DNA of 64,000 nucleotides. Origin: Actinoplanes sp. NBRC 103695 (lineage in GTDB: Bacteria > Actinomycetota > Actinomycetes > Mycobacteriales > Micromonosporaceae). Of this stretch, positions 45,113-53,373 are shown piece after piece. How positions within the stretch are numbered: position 1 is the stretch's first letter; each line of letters starts with the position of its first letter. Location of the stretch: positions 243,286-307,285 of the forward strand of contig NZ_BSTL01000011.1 in NCBI RefSeq assembly GCF_030269485.1, in the 5' to 3' direction. The position numbers and the translations under genes were made by a program. A model generated the notes under the pieces. That model worked only from the letters and a program-made list of their open reading frames with translations, was not told the origin of the DNA and did no database searches.

Positions 45113-46087
45113 CTACTGCTCGACGAAGCGTTCCAGGGCCTCGGTGAGCTGGCGGTCCTCGAGGGCGCTGTACACGTTGCGGTCGTTGCCGATGAAGATG
45201 AAGAGCGGGCAGGTTTCGTTCTCGCCGGTCAGCTTCGTGTCGAAGATCTTGCGGCGGGTGGCTGCCTCGTAGACCTGGAGGCGGTAGCGGCCCTCCTTCA
45301 TGGTGATCTTCGAGGGCTTCGGCTTGTCGATGGGGCAGGTCTTGACCTTCGCGGTGTCCGTGGTCACCAGGTCGACGCAGGCCACCAGCTGCACCTTCGT
45401 CGGGTCCTTCGGCTCCCAGGCGTTCTTGATGGCGGGCGGTGCGTCGTAGGGGATGCCCACGTAGCCCTTGTTGGTGCGGTACGGCAGGTCCTTGCGGTCG
45501 CGGACGCTGATCGCGATCGGGTGCGGTGACAGCGCCGTGCTGTACTTCGGCTGCTTCGGGAAGTACCAGCGGTCGCAGACCCGCTCGAAGTCCTCGGACT
45601 TCTTGACCTTCGTGGAGCTGGCCTTCGAACCTGCCGGGACCGAGCCGGTCACACCGACGGGGGTCTGCGGCGGGTTGGTGGTCGGCGGGGCCGACGAGGG
45701 CTCGGTCAGGAAGGGCTGCTCACCGGGCGGGGCGTAGCCCTCCGAGGTCGACGAGCCGGCCTTGGACTTGGACTCGGCGTTGCGGGCGGCCTTCACCACT
45801 CCGAAGGCAACGGCGCCGAAGCAGCCCACCGCCAGGACACCGACGACGGCTACCAGCGCGATGATCCACTTGGCCTTTGACTTCTTGGCGGGCGGCGCGG
45901 GCGGCGGCGCACCGTAACCGGGCCACCCGGGCTGACCAGGCGGCGGACCGGCAAAAGGCTGCCCAGAAAAGGGCTGGCCGGGGAGCGGCTGGCCGGGAGA
46001 AGGCGGACCGGAATAGGGCTGGCCCGAATAAGGCGACCCGCCCGGCTGGGCGGTCGGGTCCGACCAGGGCGTGCCGTTGTTCTCCAT
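45113..46087 (-). CDS. Pro/Gly-rich single-pass membrane protein, unknown function
   Basis: 324 residues; ATG 46087 has GGGGAG upstream. N-terminal PG/PSGQP-type repeats (PYSGQPYSGPPSPGQPLPGQ), a membrane helix at about 74-96 (WIIALVAVVGVLAVGCFGAVAFGVV), a Ser/Thr/Pro stalk, and an exposed domain of about 175 residues with cysteines in RVCDRWYFP, VACVDLV, KTCPID and NETCPLFIF. I do not recognise a family. TAGAGT upstream on the minus strand could be the -10. Confidence 0.7.
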   Translation of the reverse strand: MENNGTPWSDPTAQPGGSPYSGQPYSGPPSPGQPLPGQPFSGQPFAGPPPGQPGWPGYGAPPPAPPAKKSKAKWIIALVAVVGVLAVGCFGAVAFGVVKAARNAESKSKAGSSTSEGYAPPGEQPFLTEPSSAPPTTNPPQTPVGVTGSVPAGSKASSTKVKKSEDFERVCDRWYFPKQPKYSTALSPHPIAISVRDRKDLPYRTNKGYVGIPYDAPPAIKNAWEPKDPTKVQLVACVDLVTTDTAKVKTCPIDKPKPSKITMKEGRYRLQVYEAATRRKIFDTKLTGENETCPLFIFIGNDRNVYSALEDRQLTEALERFVEQ

Positions 46088-46160
46088 GCTCAAACTCCCC
46101 GTGGATGCGATGCGTCGGCGGCAGACTCTAGCCGCTGGAGATCCCGGATGTGGGACCGTG

Positions 46161-47123
46161 ATGGTGATGAATAAGAAGCGATGGATCATTCCGGGCGTCG
46201 TCGTGGTGCTGGTCACCGGCTTGTACGTAGGTAATCGGTCGGGAGACGGGTCCGGGCGGCACCAGGTGCTGGCTCATCGCGGGATCGCGCAGACTTTCCC
46301 CCTGGACGGCGTCGGGAACGACACCTGTACGGCCACCCGGATCAATCCACCGGACCACGCGTACATCGAGAACACCCTGCCGTCGATGCGGGCGGCGTTC
46401 GCGGCCGGCGCCGACATGCTCGAGTTCGACGTGCAGGTGTCGGCCGACGGCCAGCTCGTCGTCTTCCACGACTCGGCGCTCGAGTGCCGGACCGACGGGC
46501 GCGGCGCGGTCAAGGAACATTCGCTCGCCGACCTGCGCAAACTCGACCTCGGGTACGGCTACACGGCCGACAACGGCGCCACCTTCCCGTTGCGCGGCAA
46601 AGGCACCGGGCTGCTCACGACGGTCCCGGAGGTGCTCGCCGCCTTCCCGGACCGGGAGTTGCTGCTCGACCTGAAGAACGACGACGCGTCCGAGGGCGAG
46701 CGCCTCGCCGACCTGCTCGGCACCCTGCCGCCCGAGCGCCTCGCAACCCTGGCGGTGTACGGCGGGGATGCGCCGGTCGCCGCCGTCGCGAAGCGCCTCC
46801 CCCAGGTACGCGCCGCCTCCAAGAAGACCATGAGGGACTGTCTTCTCGCGTACGAGGGAATCGGCTGGACCGGGCACGTGCCGGACAGCTGCCGCCACAC
46901 CGAGCTGCACCTGCCCCATCGGTATGGCCGGGCCCTGTGGGGCTGGCCGAACCGTTTCGTGGAGCGGATGCGCGAGGCGGACACCCGGGTGATCCTGGTC
47001 GCCGGCGACGGACCGTGGTCGGAGGGTTTCGACCGGCGCGAGGACCTGACCGACGTCCCGGACGGCTGGTCGGGCTGGCTGTGGAGCAACCGCGTCGACC
47101 TCATCGAGAACTCAGGCCGCTAA
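46161..47123 (+). CDS. Glycerophosphodiester phosphodiesterase, membrane-anchored
   Basis: 320 residues. A helix (WIIPGVVVVLVTGLYVG) anchors a GDPD TIM barrel: AHRGIA, ENTLPSMRAAFAAGAD, EFDVQVSADGQLVVFHD and LLLDLKNDD carry the metal and catalytic residues. It hydrolyses deacylated phospholipids to glycerol-3-phosphate, probably outside the membrane. Start is uncertain between ATG 46161 and 46167. The 3' end overlaps the MFS gene by 12 bp. Confidence 0.9.
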   Translation: MVMNKKRWIIPGVVVVLVTGLYVGNRSGDGSGRHQVLAHRGIAQTFPLDGVGNDTCTATRINPPDHAYIENTLPSMRAAFAAGADMLEFDVQVSADGQLVVFHDSALECRTDGRGAVKEHSLADLRKLDLGYGYTADNGATFPLRGKGTGLLTTVPEVLAAFPDRELLLDLKNDDASEGERLADLLGTLPPERLATLAVYGGDAPVAAVAKRLPQVRAASKKTMRDCLLAYEGIGWTGHVPDSCRHTELHLPHRYGRALWGWPNRFVERMREADTRVILVAGDGPWSEGFDRREDLTDVPDGWSGWLWSNRVDLIENSGR

Positions 47124-48317
47124 GGCAAGATCCTTGATGTCACGGATCTGCGGGATCGGCGACGGCAGCAGCCAGAGGCAGGCGAGGACTCCGCCGGCCG
47201 CGGCCACGAGCAGGGCGGGGCGTACGCCGATGCCGGTCGCGAGCAGGCCGCCGACGACCGCGCCGAGCGGGCGGATGCCGTAGTTGATGGTGCCGAAGAC
47301 GCCGACCATGCGGCCGCGCATCGCGTCGGCGGTGACCGCGGCCTGGACGGAGTTCAGGTTGATGTCGAAGATCATCACGCCGAACATCGACACCGCCTCG
47401 GCGGCCACCAGTACCGCGAAGGTCACCCACGTGGGCCCGCCGGCCAGGGCGAGCAGCGCGATCGGGGCGGGGAAGAGGATCGCACCGGCGACAACGCCGC
47501 GGCCCACTCCGTACCGGCGGGAAAGGCGCGGGGCCACGACGGCGCCGAGCAGACCGCCGAGCGCGCCGAGGCCGAAGGCGAGGCCGATCAGACCGGCCGA
47601 CAGGCCCAGCTCGCGGCTGGCGAACAGGACGACCAGGGCCTGCGCGATGAAGGTGAAGAAGTTGATGGTGGTGACGCAGGCGAGGGCGGCCCGCAGGTAC
47701 GGGTGGCGGCGCACGTAGGTGAGCCCGTCCCGGGGTGACGAGGAGGCGGCCGGCACCGACGGCTCGACCTCGATGCGGCTGATGAACAGCGCCGAGACGA
47801 TGAAGGACACCGCGTCGACGAGCATCGCGACCGGCGCCGTGAGGAACTGGATGAGGAAGCCGCCGAGGGCCGGGCCGGCCACGAACGACGCCGACCGGGT
47901 GGTGCTGAGTTTGCTGTTGGCGTCCACGTAGCCGTCGCGGTCGACCAGCTTGACGAAGAACGACGGGCCGGCGGCCTGGAAGACGACCTGCCCGACCCCG
48001 GCCAGCAGCGCCACCACGAAGAGCTGGGCCAGCGTGACGACGCCGAACCAGTACGCGAGCGGCAGGCTGAGCATGGCGGCGGCGCTGATCAGGTTGCCGA
48101 TGATCAGCAGACGGCGGCGGTGCGACTGGCCGTCCACCCATGACCCGATCAGGATCGAGAGCAGGTTGGGCGTCCAGACGGCCGCGGTCAGCAGGCCGAC
48201 CTCGGCGGGCGTGGCGGCCAGGGTGGTGACCGCGATCAGGGGCAGGGCGAGCTCGCTGACCCGGTCGCCGAACTCGGAGACGGTCTGCCCGGCCCAGTAC
48301 TTCCCGAAGCGACTCAT
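47112..48317 (-). CDS. MFS transporter
   Basis: 401 residues, about twelve hydrophobic helices, first loop GSWVDGQSHRRRLL with the MFS A-motif pattern, AFGLGALGGLLGAVVAPRLSRRYG in the second half. Resembles MefA/enterobactin-type drug exporters. The ATG overlaps the stop of the ArsR-type regulator (ATGA), so substrate efflux under that regulator is expected. Confidence 0.88.
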   Translation of the reverse strand: MSRFGKYWAGQTVSEFGDRVSELALPLIAVTTLAATPAEVGLLTAAVWTPNLLSILIGSWVDGQSHRRRLLIIGNLISAAAMLSLPLAYWFGVVTLAQLFVVALLAGVGQVVFQAAGPSFFVKLVDRDGYVDANSKLSTTRSASFVAGPALGGFLIQFLTAPVAMLVDAVSFIVSALFISRIEVEPSVPAASSSPRDGLTYVRRHPYLRAALACVTTINFFTFIAQALVVLFASRELGLSAGLIGLAFGLGALGGLLGAVVAPRLSRRYGVGRGVVAGAILFPAPIALLALAGGPTWVTFAVLVAAEAVSMFGVMIFDINLNSVQAAVTADAMRGRMVGVFGTINYGIRPLGAVVGGLLATGIGVRPALLVAAAGGVLACLWLLPSPIPQIRDIKDLALAA

Positions 48318-48883
48318 GACTCTTCCAGGGGCATGAAGTGCCGGAGGATCCGGACCGGCCGAGCGCCGTCAGGTGGCGTCTCCCGGTGCACGTAGGGGGC
48401 GAGCAACTGGTCGATCGCCTCGTCCAGGGCCGCCAGCTCGTCGGCGGTCAGCGCCACGCGGGTGTTGGAGAGGCCCGCGGTGCGCAGCCACTCGGGGGGC
48501 AGCGTCGGGCGGACGTCGGTCATCCAGGACGAGACCTGGGCCAGCCCGGCCTCGTACATCTGGTCGGCCAGCAGCTGGGCCGCCGGGTCGTCGGTGGCCT
48601 CGATCCGGAAGCCCTTGCCGACCGCGACCCACCAGCGCTGTCGCCGGTCGCCGGGGGCGTCGGCCGGGTCGGCATCGGTGACCAGGCCGAATCCGGCGAG
48701 GTGCCGTAGGTGCCAGCTCACGACGGACGGGGTGGCGTTCACCTGAGGGGCCAGCGTCGTGGCCGTGGCAGGGCCGCTGCGCTGCAAGAACGACAAGATT
48801 GCCAGGCGTACGGGATGAGCGAGCGCCCGCATGGCCTGTGGATCGGTCAGCGGGACGTCGCCCAGAGGATTCGTGAGAGACAT
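48314..48883 (-). CDS. ArsR-type winged-helix regulator of the MFS gene
   Basis: 189 residues. N-terminal winged helix (MRALAHPVRLAILSFLQRSGPATATTLAPQVNATPSVVSWHLRHL in outline) and an unusual C-terminal extension (about 90-189) with WLRTAGLSNTRVALTADELAAL. No metal-site cysteines are evident. ATG 48883 lies six bases after TACTTT (48890-48895), with TTGCTC (48913-48918) 17 bases further up as -35. The start codon falls in a GTGAGAGAC palindrome arm, so autoregulation is very likely. Operon with the MFS transporter. Confidence 0.87.
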   Translation of the reverse strand: MSLTNPLGDVPLTDPQAMRALAHPVRLAILSFLQRSGPATATTLAPQVNATPSVVSWHLRHLAGFGLVTDADPADAPGDRRQRWWVAVGKGFRIEATDDPAAQLLADQMYEAGLAQVSSWMTDVRPTLPPEWLRTAGLSNTRVALTADELAALDEAIDQLLAPYVHRETPPDGARPVRILRHFMPLEES

Positions 48884-48904
48884 GTTTCGAAAGTAGTCTC
48901 TCAC
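48873..48904. promoter_or_regulatory. ArsR operator palindrome I
   Basis: GTGAGAGAC (48873-48881) and GTCTCTCAC (48896-48904) form a perfect inverted repeat with a 14-base spacer that contains exactly the -10 hexamer. The left arm overlaps the regulator's start codon. Repression would block both RNA polymerase and the 5' end of the message. Confidence 0.65.
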
Positions 48905-48907
48905 AAG

Positions 48908-48927
48908 CCTGAGAGCAACCTCTCAGG
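48908..48927. promoter_or_regulatory. ArsR operator palindrome II, overlapping the -35
   Basis: CCTGAGAG (48908-48915) and CTCTCAGG (48920-48927) with a CAAC spacer. It shares the TGAGAG core with palindrome I, covers the TTGCTC -35 of the arsR promoter and contains the STAS stop codon. As a hairpin it might also help end the STAS transcript. Confidence 0.55.
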
Positions 48928-49264
48928 ATCCGGCGGCGGCGATCGCGTCCTCGACCCTCGGATAGATCGCGAAGTAGCGTTTCAGTCCGACCGTCTCCAA
49001 CAGGTTCACCAGGAACGGGCCGGCGCAGGCGAAACTGAGCCAGCCGCCGCGTTCCGAGATCACCTGCTTGCAGGTGATGAAGGCGCTCAGCCCGACCGAG
49101 TCGCAGAACTTCAGGCCGGACAGGTCCACGACGATCCGCGGCACCGTACGGTCCAGCAGGTCCGCGAGGGTGGCATGCAGCTTGGCCGCGGTGTCGGAGT
49201 CGAGTTCGCCGGTCAGCTTGAGCACCGCGACATCGGGGCAGTGCTCGGAGATCGTGGCTAACAT
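48923..49264 (-). CDS. STAS-domain anti-anti-sigma factor-like protein
   Basis: 113 residues, a single STAS domain: VAVLKLTGELDSDTAAKL, IVVDLSGLKFCDSVGLSAF with the phosphorylatable Ser56 next to Asp55. Such proteins bind anti-sigma kinases and release a sigma factor when unphosphorylated. The second codon is TTA (49259-49261, minus strand), rare in high-GC actinomycetes and dependent on the bldA tRNA in Streptomyces. No Shine-Dalgarno of strength is visible (GAAAGCGAAATGGA). No partner anti-sigma gene is next to it. Confidence 0.86.
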   Translation of the reverse strand: MLATISEHCPDVAVLKLTGELDSDTAAKLHATLADLLDRTVPRIVVDLSGLKFCDSVGLSAFITCKQVISERGGWLSFACAGPFLVNLLETVGLKRYFAIYPRVEDAIAAAGS

Positions 49265-49450
49265 TCCATTTCGCTTTCGATCGCGATCAGTGGCAATCCA
49301 GGCTAGAACGCCACAAACGGACGTTGCCGCACACAAGGTCCGATCGCCGAAAGCAATCGGGCCGGACTCCCCAAAGGGAATCCGACCCGATCGAATGAAT
49401 AGGGCCAAGCCGTTGAGTCAAGCGCTCGGCTCAGCCCGGCAACAGGCGCC

Positions 49451-49660
49451 TCAGAGCTTGCGCCACTGCCAGCGTGAACCGCGCCACGCGTCTGCCAGGA
49501 TCATGGCCGATGCCTTTCCTGGACACTGCTGGACCTTCGACTTGCCAGCAGGACCGCCCATCTGGGCCTCGACCTCCCATTGCGCGCCGTCGGTCTTGAC
49601 GTAGACGTCCCGACGTGCAAGCCGGACGTCACCATTCCACCAGTGATGCTCAACCTTCAC
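49451..49660 (-). CDS. Small basic protein, unknown function
   Basis: 69 residues from GTG 49660, six bases after TAAAGT (49667-49672). Aromatic-rich: EHHWWNGDVRLARRDVYV, then WEVEAQMGG, a CPGK motif and AWRGSRWQWRKL at the end. Similar short proteins exist in related actinobacteria as I recall them, but no function is known to me. Confidence 0.65.
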   Translation of the reverse strand: MKVEHHWWNGDVRLARRDVYVKTDGAQWEVEAQMGGPAGKSKVQQCPGKASAMILADAWRGSRWQWRKL

Positions 49661-50038
49661 GGGTCAACTTTAGGACAGACATGGACTGATCTGCCCGGGT
49701 CGAGTTCGCGAAACTTCCTCACCAGCAGGTCAGGAAACATCGTCCGTCAGGCCGGAATTGGCCTTCACATCTTGCCTCAACCCCACCATCTTTGGGCGGT
49801 GCCCTTTCCGTTACCCCTGGTAATTCCCCCTGGTCAGGAGCTTGCGACAGAATGCATCCGTCACGACGAAACGGCACCGTCACGTCAGCGATACGTGAGC
49901 AGCGGTTCTGATCATGCTGTGAGAGTCCTGAGAGTCACGTCACCAGGTTTCGGCCGCCCACGCTTTTTTTCACAATCCGTGAGGTGGGACGTTCAGTGTC
50001 CAGGTCGGAACGTGATCGTGCCACTACGGAACGTCTAA
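49661..50038. other. Intergenic region with TGAGAG direct repeat
   Basis: 378 bp with no supported gene. TGAGAGTCC-TGAGAGTCA (49920-49937) is a tandem pair of the same core seen in the ArsR operators. A T-run (ACGCTTTTTTTCAC, about 49962-49975) is the only T-rich tract in the area. Otherwise nothing clear. Confidence 0.4.
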
Positions 50039-50452
50039 CTAGGGCCAGACTAGGAGCACCGAGCACGGGGCGTGATCGACCACGAACCGAGTCGCGTGGC
50101 CCAGGCTGCGCGGGCCCACCACCAGGCGATCGCCGTCCCGCGCCACCACCAGCACATCGACATCCGCGCAGGCCGCGACCACTTCACGTTCCGGCCGGCC
50201 CCAGCGCATCGCCCGGCCGCACTCCCGCCCCAGACGACGCTCGGCCGCGGTCAGCACCGCCTCGCCGGCCTCCGCCAGAACATCGCCCGCCTGCGTCGGC
50301 GAGTTGCGGCCGAGCAGCCCGGCCGAGCCGCTCAACGCGGCCATCGTGTCGTTGTCCACCACGTAGAGCAGGGTGATCTCGCCCTCCTGCCCCCGCGCGG
50401 CGTCCACACACGCCTCCCAGGTGCCGTCGGCGAGCCACACGAGCGTCCTCAC
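50039..50452 (-). CDS. Universal stress protein-like
   Basis: 137 residues from GTG 50452, overlapping the ArsB-like stop by four bases. TLVWLADGTWEACVDAA, EITLLYVVDND and CSVLLVWP follow the UspA fold; the ATP motif GxxG-9x-G(S/T) is weak (VGPRSLGHATRFVVDHAPCS). A single Usp domain, possibly ATP-binding. Translationally coupled to the transporter, suggesting a regulatory partner. Confidence 0.75.
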   Translation of the reverse strand: MRTLVWLADGTWEACVDAARGQEGEITLLYVVDNDTMAALSGSAGLLGRNSPTQAGDVLAEAGEAVLTAAERRLGRECGRAMRWGRPEREVVAACADVDVLVVARDGDRLVVGPRSLGHATRFVVDHAPCSVLLVWP

Positions 50453-51678
50453 AAGCCCGACACTCGCAGACTCAGCCACAACGCCGCCACCCCCACGAGC
50501 AGACACGCCGGAACGGTCAGCGCACCGAGCCGGAAGAATTCACCGGTCACCGGTGGCTCACCACGGCGATGCAGAATCTGCCGCCACAGCAACGTCGCCA
50601 GCGAACCCACATAAGTCAGATTCGGTCCGATGTTCGCGCCCAGGAGAACGGCGAGCACCAGGCCGGTGTTGTGCGAGGCGAGCGGCAGCAACATCAGGGT
50701 CGCGGGCAGATTGTTGAGCAGATTCGCGAGCACCGCCGCCAATCCGGCCATCGCCAGCAGACCGAGAATTCCAGAATGGCGCGGCGCCAGCCCATCGATC
50801 AGGCGGCCGAAACCACCGCGCCCCGCCGCCAGCACCACGATGCCGAGGCCGAAGACGAAAAGACAGAACCACGGATTGGCGGCGGCCAGGATCGATTTCG
50901 GTGTCAAACCCTTCTGCCGTACGCCCAGAGCAAGCGCCCCCAGCGCGGCGATCCACGCCGGATGCACGCCCAGCGGCCCGGCCGCCACGAAACCGGCCAG
51001 CGTCATCCCCAGCACGACCAGCGCGTACCGCGGGGCGGCCACCGGCTCGGCCGGCCCGACCGGGCGCCGTACCCGCAGATCACCAGCGAAGTACCAGCGC
51101 AGGATCGCGAACTCGACCGCCACCACGGCCACCCACGGACCGGCCATCAGCCCGGCGAACCGCACGAACGACAGGCCGCCCGCGCTCATCGCCAGCAGGT
51201 TGGTGAGGTTCGAGACGGGCAGCAGGATGGACGCCGAATTGGCGAGGTGGCTGCACGCGTACACATGAGGCTTGGGTCTGATCCCCAATCGCGCGGCGGT
51301 CGCGAAGACCACGGGCGTGAGCAGTACGACCGTCGCGTCGAGGCTCAACGCCGCGGTCACCACGGCCGCGATGACGAAGATCAACTGCAGCAGCCGCACC
51401 GGCGACCCGCCACTCGACCGGGCCGCGAGAGCGCCCGCCCACCGGAAGACGCCGGCCCGATCGGCGAGATGCGCCAGCAGCAGCACCGCCGCCAGGAACC
51501 CGACGGTCGGCCCGAGCGACCGCACCTCCCGCCAGGCGTCGGCCCACGGCACCAGCCCCGTACCGATCGCAATGCCGGCGGCGGGCACGGCGGCGACCGC
51601 CTCGGGCAACCCGCGCGGCCGCACCACAGCGAACCCGAGCACCCCGGCGAGCAGCAACAACGACACCAGGGTGCTCAC
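50449..51678 (-). CDS. ArsB/NhaD-type anion or sodium/proton transporter
   Basis: 409 residues from GTG 51678 with about eleven helices. LDATVVLLTPVVFATAARLG, ANSASILLPVSNLTNLLAM and NLLNNLPATLMLLPLA are ArsB/SLC13-like hairpin motifs. Arsenite, another anion or Na+ export cannot be told apart. TAAGTT lies eight bases before GTG. Coupled to the Usp gene downstream. Confidence 0.85.
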   Translation of the reverse strand: MSTLVSLLLLAGVLGFAVVRPRGLPEAVAAVPAAGIAIGTGLVPWADAWREVRSLGPTVGFLAAVLLLAHLADRAGVFRWAGALAARSSGGSPVRLLQLIFVIAAVVTAALSLDATVVLLTPVVFATAARLGIRPKPHVYACSHLANSASILLPVSNLTNLLAMSAGGLSFVRFAGLMAGPWVAVVAVEFAILRWYFAGDLRVRRPVGPAEPVAAPRYALVVLGMTLAGFVAAGPLGVHPAWIAALGALALGVRQKGLTPKSILAAANPWFCLFVFGLGIVVLAAGRGGFGRLIDGLAPRHSGILGLLAMAGLAAVLANLLNNLPATLMLLPLASHNTGLVLAVLLGANIGPNLTYVGSLATLLWRQILHRRGEPPVTGEFFRLGALTVPACLLVGVAALWLSLRVSGL

Positions 51679-51700
51679 GGGGCGTGAACTTACCCGCCGA

Positions 51701-52426
51701 TCACCAAGGAACCACTCCGGCGTCGTCGAAGATCCCACCGGTGGGGCCGCCGTCGGGCAGGGTCGCCAGGTGGATGGCGATCGCGGCGCCCTGCTCCGGG
51801 GTGCGTACGCCTCGGTGGCCGTTGAGGTCGGTGGCCACGAAGCCGGGGCAGGCGGCGTTGATCAGGATGTTCGTGTCGCTCAGCTCCCGGGCGTACTGGA
51901 CGGTCATGGCCGTCAGGAAGGACTTCGACGGGGCGTACGCGCCGGAGATCGGGCCCGTGTCGAAGTCGCCGCCGGCCTGCCTGGTCAGCGAGCCGACGCT
52001 GCTGGACATGTTCACGATCCGCGGAGACTGCGAACGGCGCAGCAGCGGCAGCATGGCGTTGGTCACCCGGACGACGCCGACCACGTTCGTGTCCACGACC
52101 CGCAGCACGGTCGCCGGGTCGACCACGGTCGGCGCCTGCGGCATGCCACCCGTGATGGCAGCGTTGTTGACGAGCACGTCGAGCCGGCCGGCCCGCTCCT
52201 CGATCAGGGAGGCGGCGGCGGTCACGGTCGCCGCGTCGGTGACATCCAGCGGTACGCCGAACGCGTCCACTCCCGCCGCACGCAGCTTCGCCACGGCCGC
52301 CTCGCGACGTTCCTCGTCCCGGGCACCGACTCCCACACTCCAGCCGAGCGCGCCCAGGCCTGCCGCGATCTCATACCCGATGCCCTTGTTCGCGCCGGTG
52401 ACCAGCGCGATCGTTTGTTCGCTCAT
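51701..52426 (-). CDS. Short-chain dehydrogenase/reductase
   Basis: 241 residues. TGANKGIG nucleotide loop, NNAA, and YAPSK catalytic pair. It resembles carbonyl-reductase-like SDRs acting on small carbonyls with NADPH. Divergent from a LysR gene, with a dyad operator between them, so it is probably that regulator's target. ATG 52426 is seven bases after CAGGCT. Confidence 0.9.
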   Translation of the reverse strand: MSEQTIALVTGANKGIGYEIAAGLGALGWSVGVGARDEERREAAVAKLRAAGVDAFGVPLDVTDAATVTAAASLIEERAGRLDVLVNNAAITGGMPQAPTVVDPATVLRVVDTNVVGVVRVTNAMLPLLRRSQSPRIVNMSSSVGSLTRQAGGDFDTGPISGAYAPSKSFLTAMTVQYARELSDTNILINAACPGFVATDLNGHRGVRTPEQGAAIAIHLATLPDGGPTGGIFDDAGVVPW

Positions 52427-52476
52427 GCATTTCAGCCTGGTCGCCGGGGCGTCACGGCTCCAACACCGTCTGGGTG

Positions 52477-52505
52477 CGGATCGATATCCCCCGGGTATCG
52501 ATCCG
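52477..52505. promoter_or_regulatory. LysR-type operator in SDR-LysR intergenic region
   Basis: CGGATCGATA (52477-52486) and TATCGATCCG (52496-52505) form a perfect 10-bp inverted repeat with a nine-base TCCCCCGGG spacer, near the midpoint between divergent starts. The T-N11-A pattern of LysR sites fits. Confidence 0.7.
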
Positions 52506-52521
52506 CTAGTAGCGTGAAGGC

Positions 52522-53364
52522 ATGGAGACGCGGGAGCTGCGGTACTTCGTCGCGGTCGCCGAGGAACTGCACTTCGGTCGCGCCGCCCAGCGACTCGGCA
52601 TGGCGCAGCCACCCCTGTCCCGGGCGATCCGCCAACTCGAGCGGCGCCTCGGCGTGGACCTGCTGGAACGCACCAGCCGCTCGGTGGCGCTCACCGACGC
52701 CGGCGCGGTGCTGCTCCGCGAGGGCCGGGCCGCCCTCGACGCCGTGGAGGCCGCCGAACGCCGCACCCGGCGGGCACACCCCGGCAGCGGCGCCGGCCTG
52801 GTGCTGGTCACCAAGGCCGCGGCCGCCACCGAGGTGCTGGCGAAGATGCTCGACGCGTACGCCGCCGAACCCGGCTCGGTCCCGGTCGACGTGGTGCTGT
52901 GCAGCGTCGGCGAGCAGGAGGGGATGCTGCGCGACGGCCGCGCCGACGTGGCGCTGCTGCACAAGCCCTTCGACTCGATCACCGGCTTCGACGTCGAGGA
53001 ACTGCACAGCGAGACCCAGGTCGTGGTGCTGCCGGCCGGGCATCCGCTGACCACCCGCAAGCACCTGCGCATGGCCGACGTCGACGCGCTGCCCGACCTG
53101 CCGATGGCACGCTGGCCCCGGCGCGACGGCACGTACGGCGGCGGGCCGGGCCCGGAGATCCACGACCAGGCCCAGCTGCTGCAGCTGATCTCCCTCGGGC
53201 GCGCGCTGGTGGTGCTGCCCGAGTCGGTCCGCCCCTACCTGACCGAGGGCCACGCCACCGTCCCGGTCCTCGACGCACCCACCGTGACCACGGTCATCGC
53301 CTGGCCACCGCACAGCACCTCACGCGCCCTGGCCGGCCTGGTCCGAGCCGCCACCGGCCTGTAG
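52522..53364 (+). CDS. LysR-family transcriptional regulator
   Basis: 280 residues. HTH (RELRYFVAVAEELHFGRAAQRLGMAQPPLSRAI in outline, 4-40), LERRLGVDLLERTSR and a LysR substrate domain (about 90-280). ATG 52522 is six bases after TAGCGT (52510-52515). It likely controls the divergent SDR gene through the 52477-52505 site; the inducer is unknown. Confidence 0.92.
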   Translation: METRELRYFVAVAEELHFGRAAQRLGMAQPPLSRAIRQLERRLGVDLLERTSRSVALTDAGAVLLREGRAALDAVEAAERRTRRAHPGSGAGLVLVTKAAAATEVLAKMLDAYAAEPGSVPVDVVLCSVGEQEGMLRDGRADVALLHKPFDSITGFDVEELHSETQVVVLPAGHPLTTRKHLRMADVDALPDLPMARWPRRDGTYGGGPGPEIHDQAQLLQLISLGRALVVLPESVRPYLTEGHATVPVLDAPTVTTVIAWPPHSTSRALAGLVRAATGL

Positions 53365-53373
53365 GGCGGGATA

